DNA of 64,000 nucleotides from Nisaea sp. GTDB lineage: Bacteria > Pseudomonadota > Alphaproteobacteria > Thalassobaculales > Thalassobaculaceae. The translations under genes and the position numbers were made by a program. The DNA is taken from contig NZ_JAEPQA010000014.1 in NCBI RefSeq assembly GCF_017640745.1, forward strand, positions 1 to 64,000. The letters are read 5' to 3'. Positions 1-8,538 of this stretch are shown in pieces (positions within the stretch are counted from its first letter, which is position 1; each line of letters starts with the position of its first letter). Under the pieces are notes generated by a model, which worked only from the letters and a program-made list of their open reading frames with translations, did no database searches and was not told the DNA's origin.

Positions 1-51
1 CGATCAGGCGCAATCGCAGACTGGAACGAAAGCGGAGAAAGGAGCACGGCC

Positions 52-1008
52 ATGGGCATGTCGAAACAGGAATTCGAGGCAATGCAGGCGCCGCGCTATA
101 CCGGATTGCCGACCTTCATGCGCATGCCCTTCCGGGAAAGCGCCGACGGCCTCGATATCGCGCTGGTCGGCGTACCGTATGACGGCGGCGTGACCAATCG
201 TCCGGGCGCCCGCCTCGGCCCGCGGGAGATCCGCAACCAGAGCAGCATGATACGCACCATCAATCAGGCGACCGGGACCTGTCCCTACGAACTGTGTTCG
301 GTCGCCGATGTCGGTGACGCGGTGGTCGAGCGGCCGTTCCAGCTCGAGCAGGCGCATGAACAGATTCAGGCGTATTATGAAAAGCTGGCGGCGACCGGCG
401 CGGTGCCGCTCAGTGCCGGCGGCGATCATTCGATCACATTGCCGATCCTGCGGGTGCTCGGACGCAAGGAGCCGGTCGGGCTGATCCAGATCGACGCCCA
501 CTGCGATACCGGCGACGATTATCTCGGTTCCCGCTTCCACCACGGCTCGCCGTTCTCGCGGGCGGTGGAGGAAGGCGTGCTCGATCCGAAACGCTGCGTG
601 CAGATCGGCATTCGCGGAGGCATAAACGGGCGCGACCAGTGGGCCTTCAGCTACGAGCACGGAATGCGCGTCATCCAGATCCACGAAGCGCATGCGATGG
701 GGCTGGAGGCGGTGATCGCCGAGGCTCGGCGCGTGGTCGGGGATGGGCCGACCTACTTCACATTCGACATCGACGGTATTGATCCGGCTTATGCACCTGG
801 AACCGGGACGCCGGAGATCGGCGGCTTCACGGCACTCGAGGCGCAGCTGCTGGTCCGCGGCATGAGCGGGGTGAACCTCGTCGGCGCCGACGTGGTCGAG
901 GTCGCGCCGCCTTTCGATCCGAGCGGCATCACCGCGCTGACCGGCGCGACGGTCATGTTCGAGCTGCTCTGTATTCTGGCCGAGTCGGTCGCGGCGCGCC
1001 GCGCTTGA
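52..1008 (+). CDS. Agmatinase-family ureohydrolase
   Basis: A 318-residue enzyme of the arginase/agmatinase superfamily, which hydrolyses a guanidino group to urea with a binuclear Mn (or Ni) centre. The metal-ligand motifs are all visible: GGDHS (H126), DAHCD (D148, H150, D152) and FDIDGID (D239, D241). Length and motif order fit agmatinase (agmatine to putrescine), but guanidinobutyrase and guanidinopropionase look alike and cannot be excluded. ATG at 52 is preceded by AAAGGAG with an 8-base spacer. The next gene starts 4 bases after the stop, so the two are probably cotranscribed. Confidence 0.85.
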   Translation: MGMSKQEFEAMQAPRYTGLPTFMRMPFRESADGLDIALVGVPYDGGVTNRPGARLGPREIRNQSSMIRTINQATGTCPYELCSVADVGDAVVERPFQLEQAHEQIQAYYEKLAATGAVPLSAGGDHSITLPILRVLGRKEPVGLIQIDAHCDTGDDYLGSRFHHGSPFSRAVEEGVLDPKRCVQIGIRGGINGRDQWAFSYEHGMRVIQIHEAHAMGLEAVIAEARRVVGDGPTYFTFDIDGIDPAYAPGTGTPEIGGFTALEAQLLVRGMSGVNLVGADVVEVAPPFDPSGITALTGATVMFELLCILAESVAARRA

Positions 1009-1012
1009 GGCA

Positions 1013-1843
1013 ATGAACCTGCGCGGCATCGCATGGGGAGCTCTGGTCGCGGGTCTCCTGGGAGTGGTTCCGGCCCGGTCCGAGGATGCCGGTCCAACTG
1101 TATTTCTGGCGAATCCGGAGCTCGTGTCTGAGGCGGTGCCGGAACTGCGCTTCGCGCGCTGGCCGGTCGATCGGTGGGCGGCCATATATGTGCGCGTCGC
1201 GAACGGTTCGGTCGTGGGGCTCGCTCTAAAGCAAAGGGGCGGCACGAATGAAGGGGGGCCGGTACTGCGGCTTTCCCAAGGGGCGGAACGGCGGGTCTGG
1301 ATCGGAGGGACCTCGGACTATTTCGTGTCACCCCGGACCGGAGCGGCGTCCGATCGTGAAGCCCTGATCGTTTTGCTCGCCGCAGGCCGACCGCCGGAGT
1401 TCGGCAATCTTGCCCCCATTGCCGGCACTCAGTTACCGGACGTCGCACCATCCGCCGAGACATTCTTCCATCAACTGGCAACTGCGCCCTGGATCGGAGA
1501 TGTCGAGATCCACATGGTCCCCTACCGGGTCAGCGCAGGAAAAGGCGCGGCAGCATCGGTTGCCGAACGGACGGGGGCCGATGTCCAGCTCGTCTTTTCC
1601 GGCCTGCCGTTCGACAAAGTTCTGACGGTTGCGGACATCCTCGCCGTGGAGACCGTCGATCTTCTGTCGCCTTTGCGCATCCGGCGCCACGATGAGGGCA
1701 GCGCTGTAACGTTCGGCTACAAGACGGCTCTCGATCTGACGGCGCTTGCCGGAAGGATCGAAAAGATTGCCGCCGATCTAGGAGCGCGTGCGTTCGTCTC
1801 TGTCGATGTCGCCAACGGGCGGCTGGAGCTGTCCGCGCCCTGA
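1013..1843 (+). CDS. Exported protein of unknown function
   Basis: A 276-residue protein with an N-terminal signal peptide (hydrophobic residues about 5-20, likely cleavage after ARS-E near residue 24). I do not recognise the family. The first part of the mature protein (about 30-125) looks beta-rich, loosely like surface or envelope ligand-binding domains. The C-terminal part (about 200-276) contains a short mixed alpha/beta segment. It begins 4 bases after the agmatinase stop, so an operon is likely, but nothing in the protein itself suggests polyamine metabolism. The genes after it are separated by 117 bases of AT-rich DNA and are probably a different unit. Confidence 0.6.
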   Translation: MNLRGIAWGALVAGLLGVVPARSEDAGPTVFLANPELVSEAVPELRFARWPVDRWAAIYVRVANGSVVGLALKQRGGTNEGGPVLRLSQGAERRVWIGGTSDYFVSPRTGAASDREALIVLLAAGRPPEFGNLAPIAGTQLPDVAPSAETFFHQLATAPWIGDVEIHMVPYRVSAGKGAAASVAERTGADVQLVFSGLPFDKVLTVADILAVETVDLLSPLRIRRHDEGSAVTFGYKTALDLTALAGRIEKIAADLGARAFVSVDVANGRLELSAP

Positions 1844-1960
1844 TCTGCGGGCAACCACTTGCATATGGGAGTGTTGCGGCTGGTCCGGAAATCACCCAAG
1901 ATAAACACGCATAAGGTGAGGAAATATAAAATTACTCACTAATTTAGAGGGGCCGCGCGC

Positions 1961-3619
1961 GTGTTTGAGCATGGTGGGGGAGCAGCTGGCCTGAGAACGG
2001 AGATCAGCGGAGAGCTTGCCTCGGCGCTCGCCGCGGTCGTCGAAGCCTCGGGCGATGCCGGGCGGCGTTACGATGCGAGAGTGCGCCGCTCCCTTATCCA
2101 GACGGTCGCCGCCAGGGCCTATGGCCGGCCTTTGCTGGAACTTGCGTTCCTGATTTCCGCTGCAGACCGGATCGCGGGACGCGGAGGGTATATCGGTTAT
2201 CTTTGGGGCGTACGCACAGCAAGCGCTGCGGCCTTCAAAGCGGCGTCGATCGCCTCCGGACGGCTCGACCGGAATGGGTCCGGGGTTCATGCCGGAGCGA
2301 ACGAGCTTATTCTTCGAACGGCCTCGCCGGAATTCCGCATCAGCTATGGCCGGATCCCTTTCCTCGCTGCGTTGCTTGATTTTTGTGTAACCGCCCTTGG
2401 TTTCGAAGCGGTGGACGATGAGATCGCGGCATTTCTCGCCGGCCCGCAAGGGCGGGGTGAAGCGCAGGCGCTCGCCAACGCCCTGTCCAGACGCCTCTAC
2501 GAGTTTCTGAAGCGGCATCTCCCCTCGCAGCAATACGAGCGGAAGTTCGGTGTGATATGCGGTTTTCTCGCCGATCGAAGCGGACGCAGGCCGGCTGCCG
2601 AATCCATCGATGACCGCACAATTCTGGCGTTCTGGGAACAGCGTTGCGCGTTGCATTCCGACGGCGGGGATTTCAGGGGATTTCGCACCGTCGCTCTGGA
2701 CTGTTTCCGGCTGCGGACGGCGCTCAAGGAGGCGGCGGTCCGGCGGGCGGTCGAGAGCGCCGCGCCGATCGGGCCATCACGCGAACAGGGGGAGGTTGAC
2801 CCCGAACAGGTGCTGGAGGCTCTGGAGGTCGTAGACGGGGGGCGGGCCATCCTCACCGAACTTTCCTCGCCTCCGGCAGACCGGCTCAAATCGGTAAACA
2901 AGCGGGAGGCCGCACGCCTTGAAATGGTTCTGGAGGCCGGCGACGCGGCAGGCATTCTGCCGCTGACAATCCTGCGTGCCGAAGTGTTTGGCGCACATCA
3001 GGCGCGCATCATCCAGGCGCTGCGCAGGCGGAGCGGACATGCCGGGCAGGATCTGGTGGCCAGCCTGATCGGCACCTCGCCGGAAGAGAAATACGCGACC
3101 ACCGTCGCAAGCTTCGGGACGATCGCAATGCATCTCCTGAAAGTTCGCAAGGCCTTGATGTATATTCTGTTCCGGAACCGCAGACCGGAAGCTTTGGCGA
3201 TTGCGGTCTCGCTCTTTCCGGAGATGGCGCCGGCCCTCAAGCAAAGTGTTTCAGGATCGGGACCTTTCGAGGGAAACGTGGTCCCGCTTCGCCCCGAGCA
3301 GGTCGTCGGAGGATTGATCGAACATGCGCTTTCCGGCGATCCGGAGGCGGCACCCGAAGCCGGGTTTTTCCACGCCGCCCGAGGCGCATTCGCCAAGATC
3401 AACCGTCGCGGTTTCGACGAAAACCGCGTGCTGGAGCGCGAGGTTCTCGAGGCGGCCGAAGTCAGCGAACCGCTGGTTCGCGATTGCGCCAAAAGTCTGC
3501 AGGACCTGCTGAAGTCGCTTGGACGGCATTTTGACCTGATCTCCCCGGATCAGGTTTTCGACGAGGATTGCCGCCGTTTCGCCGCTGCTCTGGCGGCCCT
3601 TTACCGGGAGCATGCATGA
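1961..3619 (+). CDS. Large helical protein of unknown function, first gene of a coupled trio
   Basis: A 552-residue protein not assignable to a family by reading. It is rich in Ala, Leu, Arg and Glu, looks mainly alpha-helical and soluble, has no signal peptide, and shows no nucleotide-binding or nuclease motif. It starts with GTG at 1961 after a 117-base AT-rich stretch that probably holds the promoter. Its stop overlaps the next start as ATGA at 3616-3619, so the three genes 1961-5255 are translationally coupled. The partner at 4152 is membrane-anchored with a Lon-like domain, so a scaffold, adaptor or substrate role is possible. That is inference only. Confidence 0.65.
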   Translation: MFEHGGGAAGLRTEISGELASALAAVVEASGDAGRRYDARVRRSLIQTVAARAYGRPLLELAFLISAADRIAGRGGYIGYLWGVRTASAAAFKAASIASGRLDRNGSGVHAGANELILRTASPEFRISYGRIPFLAALLDFCVTALGFEAVDDEIAAFLAGPQGRGEAQALANALSRRLYEFLKRHLPSQQYERKFGVICGFLADRSGRRPAAESIDDRTILAFWEQRCALHSDGGDFRGFRTVALDCFRLRTALKEAAVRRAVESAAPIGPSREQGEVDPEQVLEALEVVDGGRAILTELSSPPADRLKSVNKREAARLEMVLEAGDAAGILPLTILRAEVFGAHQARIIQALRRRSGHAGQDLVASLIGTSPEEKYATTVASFGTIAMHLLKVRKALMYILFRNRRPEALAIAVSLFPEMAPALKQSVSGSGPFEGNVVPLRPEQVVGGLIEHALSGDPEAAPEAGFFHAARGAFAKINRRGFDENRVLEREVLEAAEVSEPLVRDCAKSLQDLLKSLGRHFDLISPDQVFDEDCRRFAAALAALYREHA

Positions 3620-4155
3620 CCGGCGAGGACGAGACGGTGGCCGATCCGTTGGCAAAGGCGCTTTTTACTGCGGCCTCGCTGGCCCGGGACCTGCGAGGCG
3701 CGACGAAAGAGGCAGCCGGTGCGATCTGCTTTTCCGAGTTGGCGCATCGTCTGTTGCGGCCGGACGGGAGGGGAGCGGATGCGGTTTTGGACCGCGCTTT
3801 CGGTAATCCGAAATTGGCCCCGGCTGCGGAAGCCCTGCTCCGCCGGATTGCCCTGGCCGAGTTTCCTGCAGCCGCAGCGGCGAGCAGCGGCGGCCTCGAA
3901 ATGCGCGAACGTGACAGCTATCGTCTGCGGCTGGCGACTTCACTTGCCGCGGACGGCCCGACATATCTGCTGATCGAGCAGGCGCAGCCGGGGGCGGAGC
4001 TGCCGCGCCTGCTTGTCGCCCTTCAGCCCGGCATGCGCCCGGAATATGCCGTCTTGCCCGAGGCGGACACTTTGCCGCTTCAGCTCATGTTCGATGCCGA
4101 TGCGCCGTTTCTCCGGGCGTTCCGCAATCCGGACAGCAGGCTCTTCCTGACGTGA
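3616..4155 (+). CDS. Small protein of unknown function, middle gene of the trio
   Basis: A 179-residue protein with no recognised family. The ATG at 3616 overlaps the previous stop (ATGA); an upstream in-frame start at 3568 would lie inside the preceding gene and is less likely. The N-terminal half is helical (about 10-85). The C-terminal half alternates strands and helices, including a TYLLIEQ segment and an LLVALQPG segment. Its stop overlaps the GTG of the next gene (GTGA at 4152-4155). Overlaps on both sides suggest fixed stoichiometry with its neighbours. Confidence 0.6.
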   Translation: MTGEDETVADPLAKALFTAASLARDLRGATKEAAGAICFSELAHRLLRPDGRGADAVLDRAFGNPKLAPAAEALLRRIALAEFPAAAAASSGGLEMRERDSYRLRLATSLAADGPTYLLIEQAQPGAELPRLLVALQPGMRPEYAVLPEADTLPLQLMFDADAPFLRAFRNPDSRLFLT

Positions 4156-5255
4156 CGGCGGGCGCGAAACGGGTACGGGTTTTCATCGCGACGACCCGTG
4201 GGGCGGTCCGCGTGGTGCGGATCTCGGCGGAGAATCCGACGGTCCGGTCCGCTCTCTGTCTCTCAGGCTCCCTTGCCGCGCTGCCGGTTAGCGCCGATTA
4301 CGACTCCTTCGTGCGCGAGCCGACGGGTGTGGTCGAGCGACAGACCGGTCACCCGGTCTATCGGACGGATCTGTCAGCGACGATCGAAGGGGGCGAGAGC
4401 TGGCAGCTCGGCCTGTTTGTCGCCCACTTACTGAAGCACGAAGACCTCCTTGCCGAGGGCGACGAGCCGGCGGAAACGGACTTGCTGGTCACGGGACGGC
4501 TCGACCGGGATCTCAATATCGGAACGGTCGATCACGTCCGGGAAAAGCTGGAAAGGGCCGGTATGGCCGGATCGGGGCGGGGCCTCTTCGTACTCCCCGC
4601 CGGAGGTGACATCCCGGACAGTGCCGGAGGCTGGCAGGTTCTGCCCGTCGACCATCCGGGGCAGGCTCTGTCGGCCTGCCTCGGGACGGAAACGTTCGAA
4701 AGCCGCTATGGCGCCTTGCGGAGCTCGCCTCCGCGAGGCAGGTGGCCGCCGCTCGCAGGGAAACGCATTGCGGCCGCCGCCGGGATAGCGTCTGCGGGAC
4801 TGATGGCAGCGGTCCTTTACAGTTCGATCATCCAGCGTGAGGAAGCTGCCCCGGAACGGACGAGCGGCGGTGCAGGTTCGATGATGCAGCTGGAGATCGT
4901 GCCCCGGGGCGAACAGGGATGCGGCGCTCCGGTTGTTGTTGCGCCGCAAGCGAATGTCTTCGCCGGACCCGCCTGTGCCGGCATCGTTACGGTTGGCCGA
5001 GACGGAGAGTTCCGGATCATGGCGTCTGTCTCCGGGGACTTCCTGAGCTATGCGGACCCCAGGCGGTATCGGAGAGAATTGCACCGCGTCATCAGTGGCG
5101 GTGACCGGCTGGTGCTGAGGATCGATTTCCCCTATTGGGTGCGCCAGCCGGTCCGTTTAAATGTTGACGTCACCCAGTTGGCGATGGACGGGGAGCCGGT
5201 GCTATCCGCCAAACGAAGTATCGAGCTCCGGCCCGCCGGTTCTTTTCATTTTTAA
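4152..5255 (+). CDS. Membrane-anchored protein with a Lon (S16)-like Ser-Lys protease domain
   Basis: A 367-residue protein in three parts. Residues about 1-180 resemble a Lon proteolytic domain. GGESWQLGLFVA corresponds to the Lon GPSAG nucleophile turn (Ser83). VTGRLDRDLNIG corresponds to the Lon MTGEITLRGRVLPIGG strand. VREKL corresponds to GLKEKLL, which places Lys132 where the Lon catalytic lysine falls. A VLPAGG strand follows, as VLIP does in Lon. A single hydrophobic helix lies near 200-222. The C-terminal 130 residues look beta-rich and extracytoplasmic. There is no AAA+ domain, unlike true Lon. GTG start overlaps the upstream stop. The domain assignment is by eye and needs a profile search. 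Confidence 0.6.
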   Translation: MTAGAKRVRVFIATTRGAVRVVRISAENPTVRSALCLSGSLAALPVSADYDSFVREPTGVVERQTGHPVYRTDLSATIEGGESWQLGLFVAHLLKHEDLLAEGDEPAETDLLVTGRLDRDLNIGTVDHVREKLERAGMAGSGRGLFVLPAGGDIPDSAGGWQVLPVDHPGQALSACLGTETFESRYGALRSSPPRGRWPPLAGKRIAAAAGIASAGLMAAVLYSSIIQREEAAPERTSGGAGSMMQLEIVPRGEQGCGAPVVVAPQANVFAGPACAGIVTVGRDGEFRIMASVSGDFLSYADPRRYRRELHRVISGGDRLVLRIDFPYWVRQPVRLNVDVTQLAMDGEPVLSAKRSIELRPAGSFHF

Positions 5256-5566
5256 TTCTTTTAAATTTCACCCGATTTTTGTTTGTGTTCGAGGGTGCGT
5301 ATGATCAGTCCGGGTGCGGCAATACAGAGAAGCTTGTCCATCTCTTTCAGATTGACCCTAATTCAATTATAGCTTTGCGTTCCTTCACAAGTCTTTATTG
5401 TTGACGGGAGTGATCGGAGTCTCAGAATTCTTAGGCTTGCCCGGGATGCTCGGAGAGACCATGAAATGCCAAGCTGTGCATGGCTTGTGAATAATTGGGC
5501 TCTTTTGTTTTTTAAACTCGAATCGTCAAAACGCTTTGCGAATGCAATGTTTGAGGGCGACTGAAC
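5256..5566. other. AT-rich intergenic stretch
   Basis: About 310 bases, much more AT-rich than the surroundings, between the Lon-like gene and the DUF1194 gene. A run of T-rich sequence directly follows the upstream stop codon and may end transcription, though only a weak GC hairpin precedes it. No convincing ORF, tRNA or repeat is visible. It probably holds the promoter of the downstream gene. If that gene starts at 5660, the gap extends to about 400 bases. Confidence 0.4.
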
Positions 5567-6556
5567 ATGAGGCGGAACGGATCCCTTGCATTTGAAGCTT
5601 CTAGCCGTGCCGCAGCGCAAAAAAAGTTATCCACAGATAAATTCCGTTTTGTTTCAAGAATGTTAAGTCGCGCCTGTGGCGTGCGATCCGGATGCCGGGC
5701 GGTGATGTGCGCACTTGTCTTAATGAGCGCCTGGACTCGTTCCGGCTTAGCGGAGCCGGTCGACCTGGAGCTGGTCTTTGCCGCTGACGGGTCAGGCTCC
5801 ATCGACGACGAAGAACTGCGGTTGCAGCGTCAGGGATATGCCGATGCGCTTGCCGATAGGCGGGTCCTGGACGCCATCGCGTCGGGTCGCCGGGGTAAAA
5901 TAGTGGTTACCTATATCGAATGGGGAGACGCGGCCTCCCAGCATACCATCGTCGACTGGTCGGAAATCGCCGGGCCGGACGATGCTCGCGCATTCGGCGA
6001 GGCGCTGATGGCGGCGCCGCGCGCGGCCTGGGGATATAATTCGATAAGCGAGGCGATCGCCTATTCGACCGACATGATCCTCGGCAACGCCTACGAGGGC
6101 ACGCGCCTGGTGATAGATGTCTCCGGGGACGGCCCGCAGATCGGCGGTCGCCCGATAGACTGGGCGAGAGACCGGGCGGTCGATGCCGGAATTACCGTAA
6201 ACGCACTTGCTGTGAAAAGCCGTGGCGGGAACCGTCCGGGACCGGGAGGCATGCCTTTGGAGATGCACTACCGTCTGGATATCATCGGCGGCGTCGGTGC
6301 ATTCGTCATGGTGGCCGACGAGCAAACCCGCTTTGCCGACGTCCTGCTGGCCAAGATCATCCGTGAAATCGCCGATGCGCGGCCGACCGGACATGGCCGG
6401 GAACAGGCGGGGATTGGCAAGCGAGGGCTTCCGTCACAATATTCAGCCGACCCGATGATCTGCGAGGCGAAAGACGATGAACGAACCGGCGATGACCTTG
6501 GATGCGAGCGGCTTGAAATGTCCGCTGCCGGTGTTGAAAACCCGAAAGGCGATTAA
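5567..6556 (+). CDS. DUF1194 family exported protein with a von Willebrand A-like domain
   Basis: A 329-residue protein matching DUF1194, a VWA-like family common in alphaproteobacteria. The metal-ion-dependent adhesion motif DGSGS is at about 74-78, followed by the typical ISEAIAYS, VIDVSGDG and LDIIGG segments. ATG 5567 has a GAGGG ribosome site 9 bases upstream but gives a 45-residue N-region before the hydrophobic core. ATG 5660 would give a normal signal peptide cut near GLA-EP but lacks a clear ribosome site. Function is unproven; metal-dependent protein binding outside the cytoplasm is likely. The 3' end overlaps the TusA-like gene by 80 bases in another frame. Confidence 0.8.
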   Translation: MRRNGSLAFEASSRAAAQKKLSTDKFRFVSRMLSRACGVRSGCRAVMCALVLMSAWTRSGLAEPVDLELVFAADGSGSIDDEELRLQRQGYADALADRRVLDAIASGRRGKIVVTYIEWGDAASQHTIVDWSEIAGPDDARAFGEALMAAPRAAWGYNSISEAIAYSTDMILGNAYEGTRLVIDVSGDGPQIGGRPIDWARDRAVDAGITVNALAVKSRGGNRPGPGGMPLEMHYRLDIIGGVGAFVMVADEQTRFADVLLAKIIREIADARPTGHGREQAGIGKRGLPSQYSADPMICEAKDDERTGDDLGCERLEMSAAGVENPKGD

Positions 6557-6710
6557 AGGCCTTGCGCCCGGCCAGTTGATCTCGGTTCGTTCGACGGATC
6601 CTGCTTCGCCGCTCGACTTCAAGCATTTCTGCAATAGCGGCGGCCATGAACTTGTCAGCGAGGACGAGGCGGAAGGCGCCTTCACTTTCGTGATTCGCAA
6701 AGGCGCCTGA
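6477..6710 (+). CDS. TusA-family sulfurtransferase
   Basis: A 77-residue protein of the TusA/SirA/YeeD sulfur-carrier family. The diagnostic LKCPLPVLKTRKA motif places the persulfide cysteine at Cys15 within CPLP. The rest follows the two-layer beta-alpha fold, including the DFKHFC segment. These proteins relay sulfur for tRNA thiolation, molybdenum cofactor or dissimilatory sulfur metabolism; nothing here tells which. The start at 6477 lies inside the upstream DUF1194 gene, and an alternative ATG at 6492 would still overlap it by 65 bases. It converges on the PLP-enzyme gene, with stops 9 bases apart. Confidence 0.9.
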   Translation: MNEPAMTLDASGLKCPLPVLKTRKAIKGLAPGQLISVRSTDPASPLDFKHFCNSGGHELVSEDEAEGAFTFVIRKGA

Positions 6711-6719
6711 TAGAAAAGG

Positions 6720-7673
6720 CTAGCCGAGTCCGTCAGTTCCGGCGCCGCAGACGATGACGCCGACATTGCTCCCCGTTTCGACGGCAGCAGCTCCGCTCTG
6801 AATGGCGGCGAGTGCTGCGGCCCCGCTCAGCTCGGCCGCGATCCCGGCTTCCGCCCAGAGCCATTCCGCAGCAGCCTTCATGTCCGGGTCCGAGACCAGC
6901 ACCAGCTCGTCCACGTTCTCCGAAATCAAACCGAAATTGAGCTCGGCCGAGGTCCGGGGGGCAAGCGTGCCCGCAGCCGTCTCGATCTTGTCCAGCGTCA
7001 CCAGATGCCCGGCCGCGCGGGCGGCATGGTGCGTCGGCGCGCCGGTCGGCTCTACGCCGATCACGCGGATATCCGGCTTCAGCAGCTTCGCCGCGGTCGC
7101 CACACCGGCAATCAACCCGCCGCCGCCGATGGCGACCACCAGCGTGTCGATTTCCGGATTGTCCTCCAGCATCTCCAGCGCGATGGTGCCTTGCCCGGAG
7201 ACGACCCTCGGATCGGCGAAGGGATGGATATAGGTCAGGCCCTCGGTCTCCGCCCGCGCTAGCGCCGCCTCGTTGGCATCGTCCCAGACCGCGCCATGCA
7301 CGATCACCTCGGCGCCCCATGCCTTCAGCTTCTCCGCTTTCGCTTTCGGTGTGCTCTCGGGCAGATAGATCACCGCCGGGCAGCCGCTCATGCGCGCGCC
7401 GAAGGCGACGCCGAGGCCGTGATTGCCGCCGGACGCGGTGATCAGGCCGCGCGCCTTCTCTTCTTCCGAGAGCGACATCACCGTGTTCGTGGCGCCGCGC
7501 ACCTTGAAGGAGCCGGTCGGCTGCAGGTTCTCCAGCTTGAGCAGCAGACGCCCGCCGGGCGCCGGATCGCTTTTCAGCGCCACGGCCTCGAGGGAGGGCG
7601 TCCGGCGGACCTTGCCGCGGATACGGGCGGCGGCGGCGTCAAAGTCGACGCGGGTGAGAGATTGAGACGACAT
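6720..7673 (-). CDS. Threonine/serine dehydratase-like PLP enzyme
   Basis: A 317-residue fold-type II PLP enzyme of the threonine dehydratase/serine racemase group. The PLP lysine is K57 in GSFKVRGA, the substrate loop is SGGNHG, and the phosphate-binding glycine loop is GGGGLIAG. There is no ACT regulatory domain, so it is the catabolic or racemase type. The true start is the ATG at 7673, which shares one base with the stop of the upstream SDR gene (TGATG), so the pair is translationally coupled. Substrate could be serine, threonine, a 3-hydroxyaspartate or a related hydroxy amino acid; not decidable here. Confidence 0.88.
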   Translation of the reverse strand: MSSQSLTRVDFDAAAARIRGKVRRTPSLEAVALKSDPAPGGRLLLKLENLQPTGSFKVRGATNTVMSLSEEEKARGLITASGGNHGLGVAFGARMSGCPAVIYLPESTPKAKAEKLKAWGAEVIVHGAVWDDANEAALARAETEGLTYIHPFADPRVVSGQGTIALEMLEDNPEIDTLVVAIGGGGLIAGVATAAKLLKPDIRVIGVEPTGAPTHHAARAAGHLVTLDKIETAAGTLAPRTSAELNFGLISENVDELVLVSDPDMKAAAEWLWAEAGIAAELSGAAALAAIQSGAAAVETGSNVGVIVCGAGTDGLG

Positions 7674-8413
7674 CAGTTGAGAATGCCTCCGTCGACAACA
7701 AAGAATTGGCCGGTCGTGTATGCGCTTTCGTCCGAGGCGAGATAGAGCACCATGGCGGCGATCTCCTCCGCAGTCCCGAGCCGGCCGAGCGGCTGGCGGG
7801 CGATGAAATCCTTGCGCGCCTGGACGGGGTCGTCGAAGGCGTTGATCCGGCCGTCGAGCGAGGGCGACTGCACGGTGCCGGGGCAAACCGCGTTGCAGCG
7901 GATGCCCTGCTTCAGGAAGTCGGCCGAGATCGACTTGGTGAGGCCGAGCACGGCGGCCTTGCTGGCACCGTAGACACAGCGCGCCGGGATGCCTTTCAGG
8001 CTTGAGCTGACCGACGACATGTTGATGATCGAGCCGCCGCCGTTCTCCAGCATCGCCGGCAGGAAGGCGCGGCACATGCGGAACATCGCCTTGACGTTCA
8101 GATTGAAGGAGAAGTCCCAATCCTCGTCACTGGTGTCGAGGATGGTGCCGTGATGGACGAAGCCGGCGCAGTTGAAGAGCGCGTCGACGGCGCCGATCTC
8201 CTTGGCGGCCGACATCACCGCCACGTCGTCCAGCACATCCAGCTTGCGCAAGGTGACGCCGGAGAGACCCTCCAGCGCGCCGAGCGCGTCCATGTTGATG
8301 TCGGTTGCGATGACTTGCGCGCCCTCGCGGCTGAAGGCCTCGACAGTGGCCTTCCCGATGCCCTGTGCCGCGGCCGTTATCAGCGCTTTCTTGCCGTTCA
8401 GACGTCCTGCCAT
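7673..8413 (-). CDS. SDR dehydrogenase, DHRS6 / 2-keto-3-deoxy-L-fuconate dehydrogenase-like
   Basis: A 246-residue classical short-chain dehydrogenase. The cofactor motif is TAAAQGIG (9 residues into the Rossmann fold), then NCAG, catalytic Ser in NMSSVSS, and YGASK with catalytic Tyr and Lys. The text is strikingly close to animal DHRS6/BDH2 (shared NCAGFVHHGT and DWDFSFNLNV-type segments). In bacteria that subfamily includes the 2-keto-3-deoxy-L-fuconate dehydrogenase. A UxaA-type sugar-acid dehydratase is divergent at 8539, which supports a deoxy-keto sugar acid substrate over a hydroxybutyrate. ATG at 8413; overlaps the downstream PLP enzyme by one base. Confidence 0.88.
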   Translation of the reverse strand: MAGRLNGKKALITAAAQGIGKATVEAFSREGAQVIATDINMDALGALEGLSGVTLRKLDVLDDVAVMSAAKEIGAVDALFNCAGFVHHGTILDTSDEDWDFSFNLNVKAMFRMCRAFLPAMLENGGGSIINMSSVSSSLKGIPARCVYGASKAAVLGLTKSISADFLKQGIRCNAVCPGTVQSPSLDGRINAFDDPVQARKDFIARQPLGRLGTAEEIAAMVLYLASDESAYTTGQFFVVDGGILN

Positions 8414-8538
8414 GATTTCCCCCCGATTTGATCAGATTATCGTCCATCAGTAAGCACCGGATTTCCACGCGGCAAGCTTTTGCGCAGCACCGGTGCTGAG
8501 CTATCATCGCAGCAATCATATTGAGGGAGATGCATGTG

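Noticed and set aside
5627..5635. A perfect DnaA box (TTATCCACA) in an AT-rich stretch, suggesting an origin.
   Set aside because: Only one box was seen, no cluster and no origin-linked genes. By chance about one such 9-mer per two windows of this size is expected on both strands.
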